Positions 1 through 10,215 of a stretch of 64,000 nucleotides of DNA are shown here, one piece after another. The number at the start of each line of letters is the position of its first letter. Position 1 is the stretch's first letter. The position numbers and the translations under genes are program-made. The stretch spans positions 50,020,101 to 50,084,100 of the forward strand of contig CM069872.1 of assembly GCA_036172665.1 (NCBI GenBank), written 5' to 3'. The notes beneath the pieces were generated by a model, which was given only the letters and a program-made list of their open reading frames with translations, did no database searches and was not told where the DNA came from. This DNA comes from Prosopocoilus inquinatus (Eukaryota > Arthropoda > Insecta > Coleoptera > Lucanidae).

Positions 1-34
1 AGCCTCGAAACCATAGACATACAAAGATGTGTGG

Positions 35-237
35 TTTTGAAAAGAGGATGGAAAATATGGTAAGAATAATTAAACTTCTAAGAATTAGCTGATCCAGACA
101 TGTACCAGGAGATTCTGACCAACCATTCACGAATGATTTTGAAAAGAGGATGGAAAACATCGCAAGAATAATTAAATCTCTAAGAATCAGCTAATTCAGA
201 CATATACCAGGAGTTTCTGACCAACCATTCCATCCCT
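35..237. repeat. Tandem duplication, 102 bp period, two copies
   Basis: Two adjacent copies begin with TTTTGAAAAGAGGATGGAAA at 35 and again at 137 and end with a shared ...CTGACCAACCATTC block. They differ by scattered substitutions. No coding potential is seen; plain local duplication. Confidence 0.85.
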
Positions 238-457
238 TTTCTCCCGAAAATTAGAAGTCGTAGGAAATTGTGAAAAAATAATTCAAAACAAAAGGCCACC
301 TGACGACATAATTATCTTTCGAGATCAACCGAAAGTATGTGTATCAGATCAGAGACGAACTTCGAAATTTTAAATGGGAATGTACGTCGAGTTGGGGTAC
401 CATCGAATATGATTTTTTTTCACTAACCACCCTTGCGAGAACTCGAACAAACCTAAC

Positions 458-835
458 ATTACTTTGGTATAAAGTAAAGGTCTTTTGAATTTCTGAATCC
501 TTCATAAAAAAATAGGATTAAGGCGACATAAAGAGAAGCAAGGTGTTTACTTGAAATTAAATGATGATTTCAGTGGAAGCAAAATTTGAAGTGAAGATAA
601 ATCCCTAAATTGGTATTTTTAGAATCCACCTTACAAATTATCTTTACTATAAAGTAGAGGTCCTGGAGGTTTTTAGAATTTCGGCATCCTTCATTAAAAA
701 AATAAGGATTAAGGCGAAATAAAGAGAACCAAGATGTTTACTTGAAATTAAAGGATGATTTCAATGTAAATGTAAATGTAAAATTTGAAGTGAAGATGAA
801 TCCCTTGGAAATTGGTATACTTAGGATCCACCTTA
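458..835. repeat. Tandem duplication, about 185-190 bp, two copies
   Basis: Both copies share TATAAAGTA near the start, GGATTAAGGCGA in the middle and AAATTTGAAGTGAAGAT near the end. The second copy has a small AATGTA expansion near 763. The 64-codon open frame over the second copy is not supported by anything else. Confidence 0.8.
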
Positions 836-1531
836 AAAATGACTGGCCGGATCATTGTTTCTTACAAGAGCTTGAGGTGCGCCATCGAGCGGCCAGAGGT
901 TTGACCTTATACCTCCTCTTACAATTGTGCAACTGAACTACAGTCAAACTGCATATTAAACGAGACAGTACGTTGCAGTTTAATCAAAACGCGACCAAAA
1001 TGTAATCACCCTAGCGTCAGTTACATAAACAATTCATTCACTATGTAAGGCGTTGATGAATGGATCTACATTATGAATGAAACGTACATAGGTTCCGCTC
1101 TACTCTTAGCTTTTCCGCCTTTTTCTAATACACACCACATCTGCTTGCAAGAAATAACCAAGAGCTTGCCCAATGCGCGCCCGTTACGTACCGTTAATGA
1201 CTTATTTATTTAATACGCCCGTTTTTACGTGTGCACGTTGAGGTCGGTCTTTTTAGTATGCGTGATGTCGTCTTTCTTGCTTTTGCTAAACAGGAGGAGC
1301 GCTTGCCGAAAGAAATTCGTGCGGGTTGTCGTTCATTCTTTTCCGGTTCGCTTCTTGTTTCGTCGTAACCACGGAAGAAATTAACGGCGGTTAAGCAACG
1401 CTAGTGGCCAATTTCATGCGAGTGGCATGTCAATAAGAATTTATTTGGGTGAACTGTAGATTATCACCAACCCCCGAAAAAGTTTACATATTTTAATGCC
1501 TGGTTCTTCCACCTTGTCCGTATTGCTGAAG
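836..1531. other. Intergenic, no gene recognised
   Basis: No convincing reading frame, RNA gene or repeat was seen. The base composition is less AT-rich than the surroundings around 1080-1400. Confidence 0.5.
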
Positions 1532-1661
1532 TATAAATAGAAACGCGCAATCAACTCGTTTTCGACGAAAAGATCGTTGAATTCGACTTCCAAACAAGTA
1601 AGCAGACCAACGAAGTATTCAGCGCCGCTGCGCTTGTCAAGGCCAAGAGATGAACATGAAT
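1532..1661 (+). promoter_or_regulatory. Candidate orphan promoter with TATA box and possible tiny first exon
   Basis: TATAAATA at 1532-1539 is followed by a GC-richer stretch and, at about 1648, ATGAACATGAATAC immediately followed by GTAAAT, a possible donor site. The layout (TATA, leader under 100 nt, very short first coding exon) resembles that of the four cuticle genes here, but no matching second exon was found downstream on the plus strand. It could be a dead promoter or chance. Confidence 0.3.
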
Positions 1662-2224
1662 ACGTAAATGACTTGGTGTTTTTGTTTGTAACACAATCAG
1701 CTGAAGCACCCCAATTTACGCGATGCGTAATAAAAATACCTGAAACCGGGCCCTGATTATCACGAATATCACCCCAGTTAGTACTGCTCCTAACTTTGAA
1801 AAAATGATACCTATTCGTTAGGTAGAAGTATCGTAGTTTTTCTTGATTTTCTTATTAAACTCTTTTATACGTCTCTTGTTTTGATTACTTTCTCCTTACT
1901 TTTCTTAAACCCATTTACACATTGTGACCTAGCCTATTACCGATATTATTCTTCTTGAAACATTCGTAAGACTTTTCATAGGGCAACCACTCTTATGATC
2001 CACACTTATTGATGTACATGGCCCTCAGCTTACTTCCTAAGTATCTTCTGAACTCATTAACCACTTGGGCTTTTTAACACATCTTCTGGTATTAGTTTAA
2101 AAATAGTTCAAAAAAGCTTAAATCTTAAAGTAAGTTGTTCTTCCTTCGTGATCACTGTTTTCAAGTATTTTTTTCCTTGCCAACCAGTCTTCTGCTTGAA
2201 ATTTCTCTCCTGACTGATCCATCC

Positions 2225-2480
2225 ACCTTTCCACTCCCATCGAATCTATCAACTGTTGGCGAAACGTTGAGTGCTCTTTCTCATTTTAATAGCGTCCGGT
2301 TAAAGTTTTTAAACTTTCCAATTTCCATCGGACAAGAGTCGACTTCAATTATAATAATTTCTGCAAATTCTTTGCTGTTCCTCTCTATTATCCCATTTTT
2401 TTAATTTTATTATTTCTTTTATATTTTATGAAATAAACTGGTTTGTGGGCAAAGGGCAATCAATGAACCAAACAGCGTGT
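2225..2480. repeat. Duplicated block shared with 3988-4236
   Basis: This block matches 3988-4236: both begin CCACTCCCATCGAA, contain GGCGAAACGTTGAGTGCTC and TCGGACAAGAGTCGACT, and end TGGTTTGTGGGCAAA...CCAAACAGCGTGTGATG. The second copy lies just downstream of cuticle gene A's polyadenylation region, so this first copy looks like a displaced duplicate of that flank. The Penelope fragment is present in both, so it predates the duplication. Confidence 0.75.
2228..2356 (+). mobile_element. Penelope-type terminal fragment with decayed hammerhead (family 2)
   Basis: It carries the family 2 terminal sequence seen at 35031-35122: GCGAAACGTTGAGTG, a GTCCGGTT block and ATCGGACAAGAGTCGACTTC. The hammerhead core is mutated (CTCCCATCGA where the intact copy reads CTCCTGACGA) and stem II no longer pairs well, so it should be inactive. 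Confidence 0.7.
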
Positions 2481-3462
2481 GATGTAATTACTTGAAAAAT
2501 AGTTTAAAAGGCTTAAATTTTAAAGTAAGTTGTTCTTCCTTCGTGATCACTGTTTTCAAGTATTTTTTTTTCCTTGCCAACCAGTCTTCTGCTTTAAATT
2601 TCTCTCCTGAGTGATTCATCCATCTTTCCAACTCAGATCATTTCATTTCCCTTGCATGAACTGTTCTCTGTGTTAATTGGTCTCTCCCTCATTTTCGACA
2701 CTCCTAATGGCATTTGCTTTACTAAATTGTTCCAAACTATTTTTAGATTTTTCTTCTCTAGGATCAATAGGAAAAGGAAAGTTTTATCCTCCATTTTGAT
2801 CAGCTTTGGGCTTTTACTTGCGCCCCCTAAAGATCTCCTCCATGCCCTAAATTATTTTCGTCGTTACTGGAATCATTTGGTTAGGTTTTTTGCTCGTGAC
2901 GAAATTGGTCTGTTCTTTCTTCTATTTGCTTCCGAATTAACTTGGCCTTTGATCGTTGAGCGTTTTTTGATTGAAAAGAAAAAATACATCTCACGTTTAA
3001 ATCTATAATTTCTTGTACTTCCAATAAGCCTTAAAGATCGCCACTGAATAAAGAAGTTGTGGAAGAAAGAGATTGCTGGGAAAGACTTCGTGGAGAAAAT
3101 AAATAGCGAATTGGTTTTTATGATCATCTCATAACCAAGAAACAAAATCTTTTCCTTCTATGTGACAGAGACTTTGTATTTTCTGGTTTATTTCGTTTCT
3201 TTAGTAAGTAAGATGAGGATGTAAACATCGGGATGTCCAAAGAATCAGACTAATCAAAAAAAAATTATTTTAATATTATTTCTCCTCTCCTCCTCCTCCT
3301 CAATCTGCTTGGGATTTCATCACATGTCATCCTCTTCTGCCTTTTTTTGGCTCAGAATAATTCTTGGATTTTTTTCGATCCCAGAACATCCTCTTCTCGT
3401 TTTGGCCTTTGACCTTCGACTTTTGAGTCTGCTGCATATTATGTAACTATTGATCTATTTTA

Positions 3463-3615
3463 CTCTGTTTAGTTTTTTTTTTATTTCGAAGGAATACTTT
3501 GAAATTTTGGCGCTAAAAACGAGCTTTGTCGTTGGTAACTGGCCGGAATCGACCAATGACAAAGCTCGCTTTTAGCGCCAACATTTCAAAGCATTCGTCT
3601 GAAAAAAAAACAGAG
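3463..3615. mobile_element. Palindromic MITE with TA target duplication
   Basis: A 153 bp element starts CTCTGTTT and ends AAACAGAG and is flanked by TA on both sides. The arms pair over most of their length, including GGCGCTAAAAACGAGCTTTG against its near complement at about 3560-3584. No coding capacity. TA flanks suggest a Tc1/mariner-type non-autonomous element; this is a family-level inference. Confidence 0.85.
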
Positions 3616-3665
3616 TATAATCGTCTTGTAGATAGGAATTTTCTCTTACAAGTAACAACAATTAT

Positions 3666-3702
3666 GCCCCCTAATCCACACGTACGTGTGCATTAGGAGG
3701 GC
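3666..3702. repeat. Short perfect hairpin around CACACGTACGTGTG
   Basis: CCCCTAAT and ATTAGGAGG bracket a 14 bp perfect palindrome, giving a roughly 36 nt hairpin. Function unknown. Confidence 0.6.
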
Positions 3703-3987
3703 CACTTGGGAATTCTTGTAGATTAGGGGTTGTGATTTTTGATAAATTTTAGGTACTCTATAAAATTTGAAATTAATAAATCGAGATTTGCATCTTCCTT
3801 CTTTCGCTCCCATCTCATATAAGTTGTGCTTTTAAAGCTACGATTGTCCCATTATTCACCTAAATTATAGGAGTATCTTTTTTCTTTTCGTTTCAAACCT
3901 TGACACAATGTCATTTTTACGTTCAACGATAAAGTCTGTTGGCCAATTCTTTCGTTTGCTTGCGAAGCATTGCATTTTGAATTATAA

Positions 3988-4236
3988 TAACTTCCACTCC
4001 CATCGAAGTTATCAATTGTTGGCGAAACGTTGAGTGCTCTTTCCCATTTTAATAGTGTCCGGTTAAAGTTTAAAAACTACAATTTTCATCGGACAAGAGT
4101 CGACTAATTTTTGCAAATACTTTGCTATTCCTCTCGTTTATCCTATTTTTTTTAATTTTATTATTTCTTTTATATTTTATTAATTAAACTGGTTTGTGGG
4201 CAAAAGGCGATCGATACAACCAAACAGCGTGTGATG
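3988..4236. repeat. Second copy of the 2225-2480 block, including a Penelope fragment
   Basis: It lies directly downstream of cuticle gene A (minus strand). It contains a family 2 Penelope terminal fragment with a mutated hammerhead core, then the TTTGTGGGCAAA...CAGCGTGTGATG flank. Confidence 0.75.
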
Positions 4237-4251
4237 CTTTCGAACGACTGG

Positions 4252-4257
4252 TTTATT
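4252..4257 (-). terminator. Polyadenylation signal of cuticle gene A
   Basis: TTTATT on the plus strand is AATAAA in the sense of gene A, 44 nt past the stop codon. This is the usual distance for a short 3' UTR. Confidence 0.75.
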
Positions 4258-4300
4258 AAATTAAATATGTACATACAAACATCTCAATAACGCACAATTA

Positions 4301-5703
4301 TTACCATCCGTGTCCGGCGTAGCTCAAAGGAGCGGAGTATGCCGCCCACGGTGCGGCCTTGGCGGCGTAAGCCAATGCAGGTACAGCAGAAGAACTGTAG
4401 CTGATTGCGGATGGTCCTTGGATGACGGTTTTGGTGACTGGTCCGGCGGAGTAAGCAGCTACTGCAGGGGCGGCGGCGTAGGCAACTGGAGCAGGGGCGG
4501 CGTATGAGGTGTAGGCTGCTGGAGCGGCGGCGTAAGAGGCGTAGGCTGCTGGTGCGGCATAAGCTGCTGGTGCGGCGTAAGCAACAGATGGGGCTGCGTA
4601 CGCAACAGATGGGGCAGCAGCAACAGTTTTGGTGATTGTTGTCACGGCGGGTGCGGCAGCGTAAGCCAATGGAGCAGCTACTTTGGCGACGACCGGAGTT
4701 GGGGCGGCGTAAGCCACGGGAGCGGCTACTTTAGCAACGACAGGGGCGGCCAAGGGGGTTTTGCTGACGACGGCGTTGAATCCATTGACGGGATCAGCTG
4801 CGTAATCGACGGTGCGTTTCGTCCCGTCGGAATCGATGAGGGAGTATTGACCTTGGACGAAGTCTCCGCTGCGAGTTTCAGTTTGGCTTTTGGCGTCTCC
4901 AGTTAAGGCATCTTGCACTCCATAGGAATAGCTGTATTGGGGGTTTGGATCGTACTCGGTGTCGACAACCGTTTTGGCTATCGGGGCTGCGTAACCGATC
5001 GTTGCAACGGGGGCTACTGAAGCTTTGGCGACGGCTACGAGAGCGACAAGTACGACAAACTGCAAAGAAGTTCATCTGGTTAAGAAATCTTCATATACAT
5101 CAAAGGATTTAAGGAATGTCTTGGGCTGCAGATCCTTTGAACCAAAAAATATTGCTCGTACTGTATAAATAAGATTCAAATGATGAAGATAACTCGATTA
5201 TCGAAACGAGTCAAAAGAAATATGAATTTTTTTATATTGAATTGTGTTCATCGTACCAAAACAGTTAATTTTAGAATGAGAAAACAATATAGGGTGTTTC
5301 AAAACTTACATTTGCTTTAAAAAAAATTAAAAACATTTTTAAGCTCGAAACGTAAGGAAAAGCAATCTTACTTGATGGATAAATTCGGTTAAAGTTAAAT
5401 TTTGTCATTAAAAAAACAAATTCATTCCGCGAGTCCATACTTATTCCGTAAAATCTTAAATCAAATTTACTTGCAAATTTATACAAATTTATAAATAACA
5501 TTTCGGAGAGTTAAGTTTAAAGTAAATCCGAAGAAGAGTTTTACGGTTTTGTACAACTTCGATATTAATTCCGTTTGTGCGGCGACGCGCAGAATTTCCG
5601 CGAGATTTTGCAAGGTCCTTAATTTACGCGAACTTATCACTGGGGTTGCGTACACTCATGCGTTTCAAAAGAGAGACTTCCTCACACTAACCTTAAAAGC
5701 CAT
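4301..5703 (-). CDS. Cuticular protein, RR-2 class (gene A), two coding exons
   Basis: Structural cuticle protein that binds chitin in the extracellular matrix. Coding exons: 5692-5703 (ATGGCTTTTAAG, M-A-F-K) and 4301-5059; donor GTTAGTG, acceptor TTTGCAG, both phase 0, intron 632 nt. Total 256 aa. The start is set by the splice structure; the longer open frame up to 5065 begins inside the intron. Residues 1-18 ([18 protein letters not shown]) form a signal peptide. The RR-2 chitin-binding domain spans about residues 36-102, with [34 protein letters not shown] and [14 protein letters not shown]. The rest is low-complexity with AYAAP and APVV repeats, as usual for hard-cuticle RR-2 proteins. 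The coding region is clearly more GC-rich than its flanks. Related to genes B, C and D in this window. Confidence 0.93.
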
Positions 5704-5764
5704 TTTGAAGCTATGTGGTTCACTGTGTCGGACACGAATGATACCTTCTGCATATCACTTGCGC

Positions 5765-5772
5765 CTTTTATA
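5765..5772 (-). promoter_or_regulatory. TATA box of cuticle gene A
   Basis: CTTTTATA on the plus strand reads TATAAAAG toward gene A, 62 nt upstream of the ATG; transcription start is expected near 5735. Confidence 0.8.
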
Positions 5773-5831
5773 CGTGCACCTTTTCCGTATTTCGTTCGTA
5801 CGAAATCTAGTCGCGACCGAACCACACCCAT

Positions 5832-5929
5832 GGAAGGTCATTTTTTTCCTTTGGCCGTCGGATTTTTTATGCCCAAAAAAATACTGCTGCCTTTAGGTTG
5901 GTGCTTTATACACACGTGAGTTAAGGTCA
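5832..5929. promoter_or_regulatory. AGGTCA nuclear-receptor half sites upstream of gene A
   Basis: GGAAGGTCA at 5832-5840, about 60 bp upstream of the TATA box, and TTAAGGTCA at 5921-5929. AAGGTCA is the core bound by monomeric nuclear receptors such as FTZ-F1, known to drive insect cuticle genes. The first site is found at the same relative position in gene B. Binding is inferred. Confidence 0.5.
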
Positions 5930-5941
5930 TCTCTTGCAAAA

Positions 5942-8045
5942 ACTCAAAACCTTAATTTCGCACACAAGTTATCATTTCATTAACGGATTAGTCAGTCACC
6001 CAGAGTGTGGATTTTCTGATTCGCAACCTTGTTACAGAAATATTTCCGCGTAACCTTAAACTTACTCCGGACAATTTGATATTTGCTTAGCCGGCTTACT
6101 TTCGTTGCACGCAGACCAGTAGCGTATCATTCTATACTCTCACTTCAACCTATCATACAACGTGATCAAAATATAAAGTCGTCTCGCATCAAATTATTCC
6201 TGAAAAGCGAAAACGTGTCATTTATTTTCTTTGAAGTTACAAACGTACATACAATTTACACACACACACAGTATTTTGCTTTCATATCCTTTTCAAAATA
6301 GTTTAAAGCAAATGTGTTTTCACGGTGTAGGTTGATATGCAGAAGTTTGCATTAAGAGTTTAGGTAAGCTCTCAGCGTGTTGGGAAGGTTCTCAAGACGT
6401 CTCGCGGTCGCGTGATAAAGACAAGCCCGTCCGGAAGTTTTCAACTTAATGTTACATGCACTTACTTCAAATATATCTCATCCCTAGTTTCGAAGCGCCT
6501 TCTTAGTTCGCAAGAAACATGATACCCTAGCACCACCACCCCCTCACGTTAACGGAAGCAAATTATTTCTCGGATAAGAGCTTCGTTTTTAGCGCAGGGA
6601 TGAAAGAAAATCCTTGCTGCATGCTGCACCGAGCACAGAGGACTTGGGGGTAGTAAATTGATCGTCGGCGTCTTTATTTAATTAACGAGGGCCTGGTGTG
6701 CTTGTTATTAAAATGAGTGTGTACTTTTAATTACGTGTCTCACTTTTAAATGCGTATTTAATTATAAAAAATATTGGATATAAAAAAAATCGGTTTGAAA
6801 CTGTTTGCTTACTAGACTCCAGTTCCTTTCACCCTGTATAATTCAAATGCCAAGATTTACTTACATATTGTAACGAAGTTGAATGAAATACCTTGCTGGA
6901 TCTAGTATTGTGAGTAAGTAAGTCACAAACGACTTGGATTTCATTTGTCAGCATGGAATTCCGTCTATTTAAAGGTTAATTTTTGCGAACAGATGAAACA
7001 TCTTACGATCGCTTTTTGACCTGACATTGCGTGCCGAAAAGTACCTTGATCTGCGACGCTAAGCAAACGTCGGCAATTTATGCTAGGCAATATCCGCGGC
7101 GATTAAGTTGATGACTTTAGCTGTGAAATGCCAACTAAACAATTTTGCCAATTAAACCTAAAAATGCGCTTGCTAAATGAACTAAACGAACTGGTCATTT
7201 GAACCAATCACTTAAGTGAACGAGAACGAGATTGACTGAACTATGTAGTTCGTCGTAATGAACTACAAATCCCATCTCTACGGCCTATTCTGAATGCCAA
7301 AAGATCGTGAATGGAAAATGCACGTTTCTTATTCTAAATTACGATACATTCCATTTTCAAAAATGCGTTTTGCATTAAAAATATAAAATAACATGAAGAA
7401 TTTTCATCGAAGGAAAAGCCTCAAATCACTAAATTTTTTTTTTGTAGATTAAGTTTCCTTCTTCACTATATTTTATGCTTTTAATGTTTTGTTTACATTT
7501 AATTTTATTTTCTCTTTTATCTTAAATTTTCTGTTGTCACTCGCTTGAGTAAAATCTTTCTAGAAAACCATTTCAAATCCAAAATTGGCAACCGGTTATG
7601 TTTTTTGTTTTGTTTTGTTTTATTTGACAGACATTTGACGTAATCTTGACAGCGATGAGATTTTAGGTTAGGTATGTGAACAAAAACAGAGAAATTAAAC
7701 TACAAATGCAGAATAATAATCTATAAGCAAAGGTAACCCTCTTCATTTTGCTTTAAACTTAACTCTGCTTTCAGGCTGTCGAATAGATTCACATTTGTCA
7801 ACGATGATGTCACGTGCCAGCTGTCACTTTCAAGCTGTCAGCTACTCTAGTTGCACTGTTTAAGTAAAAAATTCAATACTACCAACTCAAACAGTCAATC
7901 TTGACCATATTTTGGATAGCATATTCCTTGGTTTAGGTATATTTATCGTTGGTCGTTTGCAACTGTTTCTTTTTTCTTATTTTTGCTTTATTTTTTTATT
8001 ACGTTTTAGTTGGTGTTTCGTGTCTCTTTTGTTAAGTGTAAGTTT
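5942..8045. other. Intergenic, mostly unique AT-rich DNA
   Basis: No gene recognised. A short fragment at about 6985-7045 (CATCTTACGATCGC then TTTTTGACCTGACATTGC) matches the outer end of the family 4 Penelope-type insertions seen at 44013-44602. Near 7270 the sequence AATCCCATCTCTAC resembles one end of a hAT-type MITE, but no partner end was found. Confidence 0.45.
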
Positions 8046-8046
8046 T

Positions 8047-8298
8047 GCGTACGTTTGTTTTTTTTTTCTGATCTGGTTTTTTCTTTGTTACGCTTTCCTT
8101 CTCAGGAGACAAATATTTTAAAGTAATTTGATTCTTAGTTCATTAGAAATTTTTTAAATTCGTATAATGCATTTGTTTTTTTTTTCTGATCTGGTTTTTT
8201 CTTTGTTACGCTTTCTTTCTCAGGAGACAAATATTTTAAAGTAATTTGATTCTTAGTACATTAGAAATTTTTTAAATTCGTATAATGCATTTGTTTTT
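8047..8298. repeat. Tandem duplication, about 124 bp, two copies
   Basis: TTCTGATCTGGTTTTTTC through TTCGTATAATGCATTTG occurs at 8065-8175 and again at 8184-8295, almost identical. Recent local duplication. Confidence 0.85.
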
Positions 8299-8299
8299 T

Positions 8300-9770
8300 T
8301 TTCTTTATTTTTTTCTTAATTTGCCAACCAGTAGAGTAGAAAACAAATGAACGGCGATGTGAAAAACAGGGCGAAAACAAATTATTTAAATGAAAAAAAG
8401 AAATGATTGATTGAAATTGATTGAAATCAATTTTTAAGATAATGTAATTAATAATTTTTTTTTAATTGGTGAAGAGCAGTTGTTTTTCTTTTTTTTTTTC
8501 GCCCTCTCTTTAAAAAATCTGAAAAGGCAGCGAACTTTACAGTGATTCATTTTAATCACTTCCTAGATAATCACTTGCTTTCTTTATTAATTTGGGTTCG
8601 GTTGAAAATATTAAATCGTAGAGTGCACTTGTTTTTTTTTCTTTTTTTTTCTTAATTTGACAGCAGAGTAGAAAACAATTGAGCGACGATGTGAAACACA
8701 GCGCGATAATGAATTATTTAAATAAGAAAAATAAAAAAAACATTTTCTAGATTACCAATAATATTTAAAAAAAGATCTGCAGAAAATTCTGTAGAAACAG
8801 CACTCAAAATCTTTAAAAAAAATTCTCATGAGGCAAGAGTCTTAAAGTAATTTGTTTCTTGTTTTGTTTCAAATTTTTAATTCGTAGCAGGCATAGTTTT
8901 TTTTTCTTCTCTTTTTTTCTTAGTTTGGCAGTAAAACAGTAGAAAACAATTGAACGACGACGTGCAAAACAGCTGCCAGAAAATGAGTTATTTAAATTAA
9001 AATTAAAAAAATAATAAAATTTTCCAAACAAAATAATTATTACTTTTTAATTAGTGAAGTGCAATTGTTTACTTTTCCTTTTCTCTTCCAAAAAAAAATA
9101 TAAAAACAATTTTAACTTAATGATATCAAAAAAAATTAAGTTTCCCAAAAAAAAATTGCTTATTCCTTATGGAATTTATAATTCCTAGATCGTCAGTTGT
9201 GTTCTCTTTTTTTGTAATGGAATAAAAATAGTTTGAATTCTGCAGAAAATAGCGCGAAATCGAAATCGTGCGGTGTACTTATTTTTATTTTATTTATTAA
9301 TTTTTTTTCTTACTTTCACAGTAGAGTAGAAAACAATTGAGCGACTATGTGAAAAACAGCGCGAAAATGAATTATTTATATTTAAAAAAAAATTATTCAA
9401 ATAATAATTTTAATTTTATAATTTTCATCATTAATATTAAAAAAATTAAATTTTCCAAAAGGTAGCAAAATATTTTTTTTTTTGAATTCGTGAAGTGCAA
9501 TTTATTATTTTTCGAAAAAGTCTGAAGAGACAGCAACTTAAAAAGTAATTCAATTTATCGTTTGGAATTTATAATTACTAGATCGTCATTTGTTTTCCTT
9601 ATTGATTTGTCAATGGAATGAAAATCGTTTGAATGCAGAAAATTTCGTAGCTGTTGTTTTTCTTTTTTCTTTTCTTTTTCCGTTTGACAATGGTGCAGAA
9701 AACAACTGAACGACGATGTAAAAAAATATCGCTAAATTGAATTATTTAAATGAAAAGAATTTAAGAAACA
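8300..9770. repeat. Diverged tandem repeat, about five copies, period 280-390 bp
   Basis: A block containing GTAGAAAACAATTGAGCGAC, then GATGTGAAAAACAGCGCG and AATTATTTAAAT, recurs near 8330, 8660, 8935, 9320 and 9690, each after a T-rich run. Copies are strongly diverged in length; no protein is conserved between them. Confidence 0.75.
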
Positions 9771-9923
9771 ATTCTAAGATAGTTACTAAAATGAATAGCG
9801 TGATTTTTTTTAATAATGGCCCACACCCCGTCCACTGATTCAATTTTCCGTAATAGAAATTGATCGTGGTGTCGTCTCCTGCTATACTACCTCTATGAAT
9901 CGAACTTAAATTAAATTATTATC

Positions 9924-9997
9924 AGAGAGAGAGGAATTTTTACGGGATTGAAACGGTAAAGTTTCATAAATAAATCCCGTAAAAATTCCTCTCTCCG
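9924..9997. mobile_element. 74 bp foldback element with 9 bp target duplication
   Basis: Arms AGAGAGAGGAATTTTTACGG and its complement at 9976-9997 pair around a 25-30 nt centre. ATTATTATC flanks both sides (9915-9923 and 9998-10006). A 9 bp duplication is typical of Mutator-like elements; assignment is tentative. Confidence 0.7.
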
Positions 9998-10147
9998 ATT
10001 ATTATCCCCTGACAAAACTGAATTTATATTAATCGACTTTTTAAACATTTTGCGTTGTTGCAAATCATACTTCAACTTCTCTTTTAGATCGATTCAGGTT
10101 AATAAAAATGCGTCAGAGTACTTTCGATTCAAATACGAACCACATAA

Positions 10148-10153
10148 TTTATT
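10148..10153 (-). terminator. Polyadenylation signal of cuticle gene B
   Basis: TTTATT, i.e. AATAAA in the gene B sense, 63 nt past the stop codon. Confidence 0.7.
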
Positions 10154-10215
10154 TCGAAATTAAATAACATCAACACTTAAAAATATTGTACAGTTGCGTA
10201 GGTTATTTACAAAGT

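Larger units (their letters stand above)
2102..2632. repeat. Direct repeat of about 135 bp (copies near 2102-2240 and 2498-2632)
   Basis: Both copies contain AAGTAAGTTGTTCTTCCTTC followed by GTGATCACTGTTTTCAAGTA and CCAACCAGTCTTCTGCTT. They are separated by a Penelope-type fragment and a copy of the cuticle gene A 3' flank. The open frames at 2135-2404 and 2652-3008 run through this repeat and adjacent T-rich DNA and are not credited as genes. Confidence 0.75.

Noticed and set aside
2652..3145. 118- and 90-codon frames on opposite strands
   Set aside because: Antisense shadows in biased DNA next to a repeat; no domain, splice context or promoter.
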